A stretch of 64,000 nucleotides of DNA from the NCBI GenBank assembly GCA_964568145.1, contig CAZMOZ010000007.1:132366-196365 (forward strand), given 5' to 3'. A program made the position numbers and the translations under genes. This document shows, in pieces, positions 9,562 to 17,075 of the stretch (its first letter is position 1; the number at the start of each line of letters is the position of its first letter). The notes under the pieces were generated by a model that was not told where the DNA came from, searched no databases, and worked only from the letters and a program-made list of their open reading frames with translations. This DNA is from DSVZ01 sp964568145. GTDB lineage: Bacteria > Verrucomicrobiota > Verrucomicrobiia > Limisphaerales > J093.

Positions 9562-9607
9562 GAGAACGGTCAACCTGGCCGTTCCCGGCGGCAACCTGTC
9601 GCCAGGT
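9562..9607. repeat. Rep-D double hairpin, copy 2 (diverged)
   Basis: GAACGG...CCGTTC followed by CGGCGGCAACCTGTCGCC. It matches the order and spacing of Rep-D copy 1 at 2816-2848 but with substitutions in the second stem. Confidence 0.4.
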
Positions 9608-9629
9608 CACTTCTCCCGCCAGCGAGGCA

Positions 9630-9685
9630 GGTCGCCCCTCGCTGAGGGGCGACGGGTCCGGCCCCTGAGCCAGGGGCCGGCTACC
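9630..9685. repeat. Rep-B double stem-loop, copy 1
   Basis: CGCCCCTC-gct-GAGGGGCG, then CGGCCCCT-gagcc-AGGGGCCG, separated by acgggtc. Copies or relatives lie at 16966, 20281, about 20445 and 50853. The roughly 60 bp downstream (to about 9745) also resemble the stretch after the 20281 copy, so a longer unit is shared. Confidence 0.7.
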
Positions 9686-9786
9686 AGGTGCCGAATCACA
9701 GCCCACCACCCCCTTGAGTTTCTGAGTTTGAGCTTTCTCGCCGTGTCCGCCAGGCAGGAAGCCGGCCCCACCCCGGCGGGCGATCC

Positions 9787-9810
9787 GGCCTGCACGACTT
9801 TGAGAAGCAC
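9787..9810. repeat. Solitary Rep-C terminal sequence
   Basis: GGCCTGCACGACTTTGAGAA and the next four bases are a diverged version of the terminal repeat found at the ends of Rep-C elements. No matching opposite end was found nearby, so it is a remnant. It lies 85 nt before the GH42 start codon. Confidence 0.45.
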
Positions 9811-9894
9811 TTCCGCGGCGACCCGTGCGGACTTTGACGTTGCGCGGAGCGGACACCGGTCTAGAGTTTGCGCAAACCCCAACCCCATTTGTGT

Positions 9895-11979
9895 ATGTAC
9901 TTCGGCGTTGATTACCACCCCGAACATTGGGTCTGGCCCTACGCCGGCACCCCCGAGGAACCCGAGGCCCGCTGGGAGCGCGACGCCCAGCTCATGGTCG
10001 CCGCCGGCGTGAACGTCGTCCGCATGGGCGAGTTCTGCTGGGGGCTTTACGAGCGCGAGGAGGGCCGGTACGACTTCGAATGGATGCGCCGCGCCATAGA
10101 CATCATGAAGCGGCACGACATCCAGGTGGTGTTGGGCACCCCCACCGCCGCCCCGCCGTTGTGGCTGGCCCGCAAGCACCCGGAAATCCTGCCGCTGGAC
10201 GAGCGCGGGCTGGTGCTGCACGAGGGCACCCGCCACGCCTACAGCATGAACAGCGACGTGTACTGGGAGTACGCGCGCAAGATCGTCACCGCCCTGGCCC
10301 GGGCCCTGGGCAACCACCCGCAGCTCATCGGCTGGCAGATTGACAACGGCATCGGCGGCCACGGCACCGAGTTTTCCTTCAACGAGGAGGCGCGCCACGA
10401 CTGGCACGCCTGGCTCAAGGCCAAGTACGGAACCATCGAGAACCTGAACAACTGCCTGGGCAACCGGTTCTGGAGCCAGCTCGTGAGCGACTGGTCCGAG
10501 GTGCCCATGCCCATGCGGGCGCCCACCGTCCACAACCCCTCGCTGGTCCTGGACTGGATGCGCTTCGCCAGCGACACCTGCATCTCGTTTGTGCGGATGC
10601 AGGCGGACCTCCTGCACGAGCTCACGCCCAACGTCCCGGTGACCACCAATCTGCGCGCGCTCACGCGGCATTACGACCACTTCGACATGGCCGAGGTGCT
10701 GGATTTCGTGGCGCTGGACACCTATGCGACGCTCGAGCGCAAGCCCTCGGAGAACGCCGTCGAGTACGACATCATGCGCACGCTCAAGAAGTCCGGCATC
10801 CGCACGCCCGACGGCGAGCCGGGCTTCTGGGCCATCGAGCAGAAGGCCGGCAACGTGAACTGGCAGGACGTGAACTCGCTGCTGCGGCCGGGCGTGGTGC
10901 GGCTGTTCACCTACCAGCTCATCTCGCGGGGCGGCACCGGCGTGCTGTACTTCTTCTGGCGCTCGCCGCGGATCGGCTCGGAGAAGTTCTACGGCGGCGT
11001 GCTCACCCACGACGGCCGCGGCGACAACCGCGTGTACCGCGAAATCAGCCAGATCGGCGACGAGATGAAGCTGCTGGCGCCGGCCCTCAAGGGCACCCGG
11101 GTCGTGGCGGAAACCGCCATCCTGTCCAGCCACGCCAATTCCTGGGCGCTGCAGTTCCCCATGCAGCCCAACCGCCACTTCAGACAGCGCGACCACGTCA
11201 TGCTGTTCTACAACGCGCTGCACGACCGCAACATCGCCGTGGATTTCGTGCGGCCGCCGGGCACGGATGCGGAATCCGAGGAGCTGGCGAAGTACAAGAT
11301 CGTCTTCGCCCCCTCGCTGCACCTGCTGGCCGGTGGCGAGGCGGACCGTCTCAAGCTCTACGTCCAGAACGGCGGCACGCTGGTGGCCACCTGCAACACC
11401 GGCCTGGTGGACGAGCACAATATCGCGCCCGACACCGGCTACCCGCACGACTTGATTGACCTCTTCGGGCTCGAGGTCCAGGAGTTCGACCCCATCCCGC
11501 CCGAGGCGGAGAACCACATCGTCTTCAAGGGCGCCTTCCCCGCCAGCCACCTGTACAGCGCGCGGTTGTGGTGCGACGTGATCGAGCCGCGCGAATGCGA
11601 GGTGCTGGCCACCTTCTCGCAGGATTTTTACGCCGGCCGGCCGGCCATGACGATGAACACTTACGGCTTGGGCCGGGCCATTTACATCGGCACCCTGCTG
11701 GCGCAGCCGTTCTACGTGGACCTCGTGGCCTGGCTCCGCCAGCTCTGCAACCTCCAACCGCTGCTCAAGGTGCCGGACACCGTCGAGGTGAGCATGCGCC
11801 AGAAGGATGACACGCGGATTTACTTCCTGCTCAATCACCAGAACACGCCGGTGCGCATCAACTTCTTCAAGCCGATGCACGATTACCTCACCGGCAACGT
11901 CTTCAGCGGCAATTACGACCTTCCGCCGCACGGCGTGCTGGTGCTCGACGAAAAGGTGGCCAAGGCCCCGCCGGCCTGA
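9895..11979 (+). CDS. GH42 beta-galactosidase-like protein lacking the usual acid/base Glu
   Basis: 694 aa. The ATG at 9895 begins MYFGVDYHPEHW, the standard GH42 start; a TTG nine codons earlier is less likely. GH42 enzymes hydrolyse terminal beta-galactosides on a TIM barrel with a trimerisation domain (about residues 400-600) and a C-terminal beta domain. The nucleophile region FWAIEQKAGNVNW (about residue 322) keeps its Glu. In the family segment WQIDNE the catalytic acid/base Glu is replaced: this protein reads WQIDNGIGGHGTEF. Activity is therefore uncertain, or a neighbouring Glu has taken over. No signal peptide is seen, so it is probably cytoplasmic. It is a single-gene unit after a terminator. 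Confidence 0.85.
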   Translation: MYFGVDYHPEHWVWPYAGTPEEPEARWERDAQLMVAAGVNVVRMGEFCWGLYEREEGRYDFEWMRRAIDIMKRHDIQVVLGTPTAAPPLWLARKHPEILPLDERGLVLHEGTRHAYSMNSDVYWEYARKIVTALARALGNHPQLIGWQIDNGIGGHGTEFSFNEEARHDWHAWLKAKYGTIENLNNCLGNRFWSQLVSDWSEVPMPMRAPTVHNPSLVLDWMRFASDTCISFVRMQADLLHELTPNVPVTTNLRALTRHYDHFDMAEVLDFVALDTYATLERKPSENAVEYDIMRTLKKSGIRTPDGEPGFWAIEQKAGNVNWQDVNSLLRPGVVRLFTYQLISRGGTGVLYFFWRSPRIGSEKFYGGVLTHDGRGDNRVYREISQIGDEMKLLAPALKGTRVVAETAILSSHANSWALQFPMQPNRHFRQRDHVMLFYNALHDRNIAVDFVRPPGTDAESEELAKYKIVFAPSLHLLAGGEADRLKLYVQNGGTLVATCNTGLVDEHNIAPDTGYPHDLIDLFGLEVQEFDPIPPEAENHIVFKGAFPASHLYSARLWCDVIEPRECEVLATFSQDFYAGRPAMTMNTYGLGRAIYIGTLLAQPFYVDLVAWLRQLCNLQPLLKVPDTVEVSMRQKDDTRIYFLLNHQNTPVRINFFKPMHDYLTGNVFSGNYDLPPHGVLVLDEKVAKAPPA

Positions 11980-12030
11980 GCGCCGCCCCAGGCTGGGCGG
12001 GTGAGCGGGTTTCAAACGGGGGCATTGGAT

Positions 12031-12151
12031 GCGGTTAATTGGATAACTGGTTAAATGGTTGCCTGGTGCGATGGTTTGAGCGGCTGGGGGAAACCAAGTC
12101 GCGCCCATGCACCGGGCAAGTAACCATTTAACCAGTCGCCCATTTAACCGC
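12031..12151. repeat. Rep-F small terminal-inverted-repeat element
   Basis: A 121-bp element whose ends are inverted copies of about 30 bp, sharing an exact ACTGGTTAAATGGTT block with flanking GCGGTTAA motifs. The AT-rich ends stand out in the GC-rich background. No coding potential. It occupies the middle of the 11980-12308 gap; the remainder holds no visible gene. Confidence 0.65.
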
Positions 12152-12308
12152 CTTCGATTGCTCCTCCGCCATTGAAAGCCCGGACGCCGGGGACTACCTT
12201 GGCCACGGTCTGCGAAGACCCGCGCGGTCTGGTGTAACTTCCGACGCGAAAAGTGCCGGCCGCAGGTCCACCGCGCGCAACACTGCCAGTCCAGATTTGA
12301 GGTCGCCG

Positions 12309-15300
12309 ATGAAAACCAAAGCCCTCGGGCTCGCCACCGCGCTGCTGCTGGCGGCCGTATGGCCGGCCCTGCAATTGCCGGTCATGGCCGCCGAATCCGG
12401 CCAGCCACGCATCGAGTCCATCGAACTTTCCGGCCAGATCGTCGTGGTCAAGGTCCAGGTTCCGGCCGGCCTGCGGAAGTTGACGCTCGAATCCCGCGCC
12501 CGGATCGGCGCCGGCACCTGGGTGCCCCGCGCGGTCGCGCGTCTGGACGGCCAGGGCGGCACGCTGACCTTCCGGCTCCCGGCGTCCAGCCAGCTTGAAC
12601 TGCTGCGCGTGCGCGGCGACGCAACCGAGCCGCTGCCCGCCGCGTTTTATGCCGGGGCGAAGGAATTCGCCGGCCCGGCCTCCGCCTTCCCGCAAGTCAA
12701 CGTGCCTTTCAACCGGGGAGATGCCTGGGAATCCGGCGCGCCCACCGCCGATGTCGGAGGCGGCGGCGCCCGGACCGTGGTCGAGTCCGACATCTGGCGC
12801 CTGCGGGGCGACACCTTGTACTTCTTCAACCAGTACCGCGGCCTGCAGGTGATCCGGCTCGTCCCGCCGGACGCGCCCACCGTGCGCGCCACTCTGCCGC
12901 TGCCCGCCGCGGGCGAACAGATGTACGTGGTGACCGACCCGGAATCCGGCGCGGACCGCGTGGTGTTGTTGGCCCGCAACGGCTGCAATGGCTGGGGCAG
13001 CGAAAACAACAGCCAGATTCTGGTCGTGGACCCGGCCAACCCGGAAGCCTCTGGCCCGGGCATCGTGGGCGGCCTGGAATTGCCGGGGTACATCCAGGAA
13101 AGCCGCTTGGTGGGCACGGCGCTGTACGTCGCTTCGCAGACCTACCGGGTGGTGACCGCTCCGCCCAAGTCCCCGGACGGCCAGGCCATCGAGCAATGGG
13201 AATACGGCACGCAGATCACCTCTTTCGACCTGGCCGATCCCGACGCGCCGCGCCGCCGCGACTCGCTGTGGTTCACCGGCTACGGCCACACGATCCAGGC
13301 CACGGACCGCTTCCTGTTCGTGGTGCTGAACGACCCGGCCCACTGGTGGCAGACCGTGGTGCGGCTGGTGGACATCTCCGCCCCCGACGGCGCGCTGCAA
13401 CTCGCGGGGTCGGTCCGGCCGGCCGGCCACGTGGCGGACAAGTTCAAGCTGCACCTCGACGGCCACGTGTTCACCGTCGTTTCCGAAGTCTCGCGCTGGC
13501 TGCCCACCGGGCGCCAGATGAGCGTGCTCGAGACGTTCTCGGTGGAAAACCCGCTCGAGCCGCGCAAGCTGGGCGAACTCGAGGTGGGCCATGGCGAGGG
13601 GTTGTACGCGACGCGCTTTGACGGCCAGCGGGCGTACCTCGTCACCTTCCTGCGCATTGACCCGCTCTGGGTGGTGGACCTCCGCGACCCCGCGCAGCCG
13701 AAAATCTCCGGCGAACTCGAAGTGCCCGGCTGGTCCACGTACATCCATCCGCTGGGCGACCGTCTCGTCACGATCGGCATAGACAACTCGAACTCCTGGC
13801 GCGTCGCGGTGTCGCTCTTCGACGTGCGCGACCCCGCCCAGCCCGCCTTGCTGAGCCGCGTGCCGCTGGGCGAAAACAACTCGTGGAGCGAAGCCACGCA
13901 CGACGAGAAGGCCTTTGCCGTGCTGCCCGACGCGGGGTTGATCCTGGTGCCGTACCAAAGCTGGGGCCAAAACGGCCAGGCCGCGCGCGTCCAGCTCATT
14001 GACCTGGCGGCGGACTCGTTGACGGCGCGCGGGGTGATCGAGCACGCCTTCCAGCCACGACGGGCCGCCATGCACGGCGAGCGCATCATCTCGGTCTCGG
14101 GTCGCGAGTTTATCAGCGTGGACGCGCGCGACCGCGATCTACCCGTGGTGGCGGCCCAGCTCGAATTGTCCTGGCCGGTGGACGAGATCCTGCCGGTGGG
14201 CGGGCACCTCCTGGAGCTGTCCGGCGCGGCGGGGTGGTTTGACCGCGCCGCCCAGCCGGTGATCCGGGTGGCCAGGGCTTCCGCGCCGGACGAGGTGCTG
14301 CGGCGCGTGCCCCTGCCCGCAGGGCAGGGTCTCCTGGGCGCCGCCACCGCCGGCAACGTGCTGTACGTCGTGCAGTCCAGTCCGGGCGAGGCGCCGCCGC
14401 CCAAGGAAGGCGAGCCGCCGGTCATTCCGCCGGACCGCCTGCGCGTGACTTCGTTCGATCTGTCCCAGCTTCCCGAACTCACCCAGTTGGGCACGACGGA
14501 AACGGAGGTGGCCGCGCTGGGCTGGGGCGGACAGTTCAAGGCACTCTGGCCGCGGCCCGGTTTGCTGGTCCTGGCCAGCCAAGGCGGGGGTTTCGGCTGG
14601 TGGCGCGGCCCGATCGGGTTCTGGGAGGGCGACGTGGTGATGCCCGGCCGGCTGTGGTGGCCGGTCGGCATGGGCGGCCGGCTGCTGGCGTTTGATGTGG
14701 CCGACGCCGCCGCGCCCAGGCTGGTTTCCGACCTGAATCTCGGAACCGGCGTCAACGGCTGGTTCGACGGGGAAACCTTCGCCACCGGTGGCCTGATCTT
14801 CCTCAGCCACCAGGCCAGCGAATTTCTCGAAGGCGTGACCCTGCCCGGCCAGCCGCCGCCGCAGCCTTACGAAATCACGCTGCCCGACGGCACGCGCGCC
14901 AAGGTGACGCCGCCGCCGGGCATCTGGGTGACCCGGCATTTTCTGGATGTGGTGGACTACGCGGACCCGGCCACGCCTGCCGTCCGTCCGGCGGCGAACC
15001 TGCCCGGACGCCTGGTGGGCGTGGCCGCGGAGGGCGCGCTGGTGTTCACCACCGGCCCGCACTGGAACGAGCAGTGGCAATCCGACGGCGCCGAGCACCT
15101 CGACGCCTCCGCTTACGACGGCGTGTCCGTGTCGCTGATCGCCTCGCTCAAACAGCCCGCCGAGTGGCCGCGCGCGCTGGCGGTGGACGCGAACGGTGTG
15201 GCCTTCGTGGCGCGCCCGGCGATTTCCCCCGCCACAGGTGGCGTGATCGAAGCATGGCGGCTCACCGATGCGGGGGCGTTCCTGAAGCTGACCGAGGCGG

Positions 15301-15542
15301 CGCTACCCGAGCCGGCCGGGCAGTTGAAACCCTTGGGCGCGCTCCTGGCGGCCCAGGCGGGCGCCGCCGTTCGGGTCTTTCAAAAAGACGCCGCGGGGAT
15401 TTTGACGCTGGTGGGCCAGGCGCGTCCGCCGGGTTGCTTCTGGCCCGACCTCGCCCGCGCCACCGCTCAACCGGGACAGGCGCTCTGGGTGCCGCTGGGC
15501 GAATACGGCCTGCTGGCCGTGCCGCTGACCCCGGCCCCGTGA
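12309..15542 (+). CDS. Exported beta-propeller-domain protein
   Basis: 1077 aa from the ATG at 12309; a TTG four codons upstream extends the frame without adding sense. The signal peptide is MKTKALGLATALLLAAVWPA, probably cut after VMA-A. The body has repeated short blades such as LRGDTLYFFNQYRGLQVI and DRVVLLARNGCNGWG, plus VDPANPE, VDISAPDG and VDLRDPAQP, as in the secreted beta-propeller family PF09826 and its LVIVDVSDP-like blade ends. Family members are extracytoplasmic and of unknown function. It is monocistronic, and a strong inverted repeat follows the stop. The fold assignment is fairly confident; the function is not known. Confidence 0.65.
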   Translation: MKTKALGLATALLLAAVWPALQLPVMAAESGQPRIESIELSGQIVVVKVQVPAGLRKLTLESRARIGAGTWVPRAVARLDGQGGTLTFRLPASSQLELLRVRGDATEPLPAAFYAGAKEFAGPASAFPQVNVPFNRGDAWESGAPTADVGGGGARTVVESDIWRLRGDTLYFFNQYRGLQVIRLVPPDAPTVRATLPLPAAGEQMYVVTDPESGADRVVLLARNGCNGWGSENNSQILVVDPANPEASGPGIVGGLELPGYIQESRLVGTALYVASQTYRVVTAPPKSPDGQAIEQWEYGTQITSFDLADPDAPRRRDSLWFTGYGHTIQATDRFLFVVLNDPAHWWQTVVRLVDISAPDGALQLAGSVRPAGHVADKFKLHLDGHVFTVVSEVSRWLPTGRQMSVLETFSVENPLEPRKLGELEVGHGEGLYATRFDGQRAYLVTFLRIDPLWVVDLRDPAQPKISGELEVPGWSTYIHPLGDRLVTIGIDNSNSWRVAVSLFDVRDPAQPALLSRVPLGENNSWSEATHDEKAFAVLPDAGLILVPYQSWGQNGQAARVQLIDLAADSLTARGVIEHAFQPRRAAMHGERIISVSGREFISVDARDRDLPVVAAQLELSWPVDEILPVGGHLLELSGAAGWFDRAAQPVIRVARASAPDEVLRRVPLPAGQGLLGAATAGNVLYVVQSSPGEAPPPKEGEPPVIPPDRLRVTSFDLSQLPELTQLGTTETEVAALGWGGQFKALWPRPGLLVLASQGGGFGWWRGPIGFWEGDVVMPGRLWWPVGMGGRLLAFDVADAAAPRLVSDLNLGTGVNGWFDGETFATGGLIFLSHQASEFLEGVTLPGQPPPQPYEITLPDGTRAKVTPPPGIWVTRHFLDVVDYADPATPAVRPAANLPGRLVGVAAEGALVFTTGPHWNEQWQSDGAEHLDASAYDGVSVSLIASLKQPAEWPRALAVDANGVAFVARPAISPATGGVIEAWRLTDAGAFLKLTEAALPEPAGQLKPLGALLAAQAGAAVRVFQKDAAGILTLVGQARPPGCFWPDLARATAQPGQALWVPLGEYGLLAVPLTPAP

Positions 15543-15557
15543 GGCGCTCGGCCTCGT

Positions 15558-15594
15558 GAAGCGAACTTTGTCCCACGGGGGCAAAGTTCGCTTC
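15558..15594. terminator. Perfect 13-bp hairpin between convergent genes
   Basis: GAAGCGAACTTTG, an 11-nt loop, then CAAAGTTCGCTTC. It lies between the stop of the beta-propeller gene (15542) and the stop of the convergent permease gene (15619). There is no T-run, so it may act as a bidirectional mRNA end or be a palindromic repeat. Confidence 0.5.
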
Positions 15595-15618
15595 GGGGTG
15601 GCGCCGGGTGAAGACCGC

Positions 15619-16866
15619 TCAGCCGGCCACCGCCAGCAGGACCAACAGGCCCGCGACCAGCGTGAGGATCGTGACCGGGATGCCAAACCGGGCGTAGTCC
15701 CAAAAGCCCACTTCGAGGTGTCCGCGGGCGGACTCGACCACGATCAGGTTCGCCACCGAGCCGAGCAGCGTCAGATTCCCGGCAAACGTGGTGGCCAGGG
15801 CCATGACCTTCCACATCAGCGCCGGATTGGCGAAATGCTCCAGCCACGGCCCGGCGACCAGGACGAACGGCACGTTGGAAAAGATGTTCGAGCCGGCGGC
15901 CGCAAACCACGCCAGGTTCCACGCCTGCGCGGTCTGACTGTCGCCAAAGACGCCCCGCACGCGCTCGAAGGCCTGTCCCGGCAGGCCGGTGAGGTTCAGC
16001 CCTTCCACGACGGCAAACAGGGCGGCGAACAGCACCAGCAGGTGCCAGTCCACCTGTTTGAGCACCTCGTGGGTGTCGCGGCGCGCCAGAACCATGAGGA
16101 CCGCGCCGCCCGCGAGCGCGGTCCAGGCCAGGTTCCAACCCGCCAGAAAGCCGGCAAAAACCCCGGCCAGAACGATCAGCGCCAGCCGCACCAGCCGCCG
16201 GTCCAGACGGACCTCGCCGGCCGGCGCCGGCTGGATGCGCGCCGCGGCCAGTTCGCGTCGGAACCCGAACCGCAGAATCACATATGCGATCGCCAGGCCG
16301 AGGGCGGCAACCGGAAGCAAGGCCAGCGTGAAGCGGCCAAACGGCAGGCCCGAGAGCTGGCCGATGATCATGTTCTGCGGATTGCCGACCAGCGTGCAGA
16401 CGCTGCCGAGATTGGCGCTCATCGCCAGGGCGATCAGATACGGCAGCAGCGGCAGCCCGCCCCGGACGATCACCGCCACCACCAGCGGGCTGAGCATCAG
16501 GCACACGGTGTCGTTGACCAGCAGCGCGGAGAGCACGCCGGAGGTGAGGATCAGGTAAAGCAGCAGCCGCCGGGGCGTGCCGGCCACGCGCAAGGTCCAG
16601 TGGGCGGCCCAGTCAAAGAACCCGCCCAGGTGCAGGTAGGCGGCGATGAGCATCATCCCCAGCAACAGCACCAGCGTGTCGTAATCCACCGCCCGGTAAA
16701 CCTGTTCCGGCGTCATGACGCCCGCGGCCACCATGAGCACCGTGCCCAGCAGCGCGGCGGCCGGGCGGTTCAACGGCAGGATTTTCAGGCGCCGCCCGCT
16801 GATGAGCGCGTAGGTGAGCGCAAAGATCGCAACCGCGATCCATTCGCGTTGGGCGTCGGTCCACAT
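15619..16866 (-). CDS. ArsB/NhaD-family anion permease
   Basis: 415 aa integral membrane protein, MWTDAQREWIAVAIFALTYA at the start, with about 10-11 hydrophobic helices. The duplicated ion-transporter signatures are present: SALLVNDTVCLMLSPLVVA and ANLGSVCTLVGNPQNM in the first half, SNIFSNVPFVLVAGP and AGNLTLLGSVANLIV in the second. Such carriers move sodium/proton, arsenite or dicarboxylates. The NPQN in place of the NPPN of some relatives does not settle the substrate. There is no arsenic gene nearby. Convergent with the beta-propeller gene. Family certain, substrate unknown. Confidence 0.85.
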   Translation of the reverse strand: MWTDAQREWIAVAIFALTYALISGRRLKILPLNRPAAALLGTVLMVAAGVMTPEQVYRAVDYDTLVLLLGMMLIAAYLHLGGFFDWAAHWTLRVAGTPRRLLLYLILTSGVLSALLVNDTVCLMLSPLVVAVIVRGGLPLLPYLIALAMSANLGSVCTLVGNPQNMIIGQLSGLPFGRFTLALLPVAALGLAIAYVILRFGFRRELAAARIQPAPAGEVRLDRRLVRLALIVLAGVFAGFLAGWNLAWTALAGGAVLMVLARRDTHEVLKQVDWHLLVLFAALFAVVEGLNLTGLPGQAFERVRGVFGDSQTAQAWNLAWFAAAGSNIFSNVPFVLVAGPWLEHFANPALMWKVMALATTFAGNLTLLGSVANLIVVESARGHLEVGFWDYARFGIPVTILTLVAGLLVLLAVAG

Positions 16867-16965
16867 GCGCGCGGCCGTGAAGGCCGCGGCGGGATGCTTG
16901 CGGAACCGGCGCGCGCGCGCAATGCCGGCGCCGCCGCGGCAGGCCCCCAGCCCGACGCGCTGGGT

Positions 16966-17020
16966 GGGTCGCCTCTCGCTGAGGGGCGGCGGGTCCGGCC
17001 CCTCAGCGAGGGGCCGGCCA
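16966..17020. repeat. Rep-B double stem-loop, copy 2
   Basis: CGCCTCTCGCTGAGGGGCGG, then CGGCCCCTCAGCGAGGGGCCG. It fills most of the gap between the permease gene and the Ig/lamin-tail gene together with a short GCCGG-rich stretch (17021-17075). Confidence 0.65.
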
Positions 17021-17075
17021 CCTTAGCGGCGGGCCGGCTACCTGAACCGGGACCTGAGCCGGAAGCCGGCTGCCT

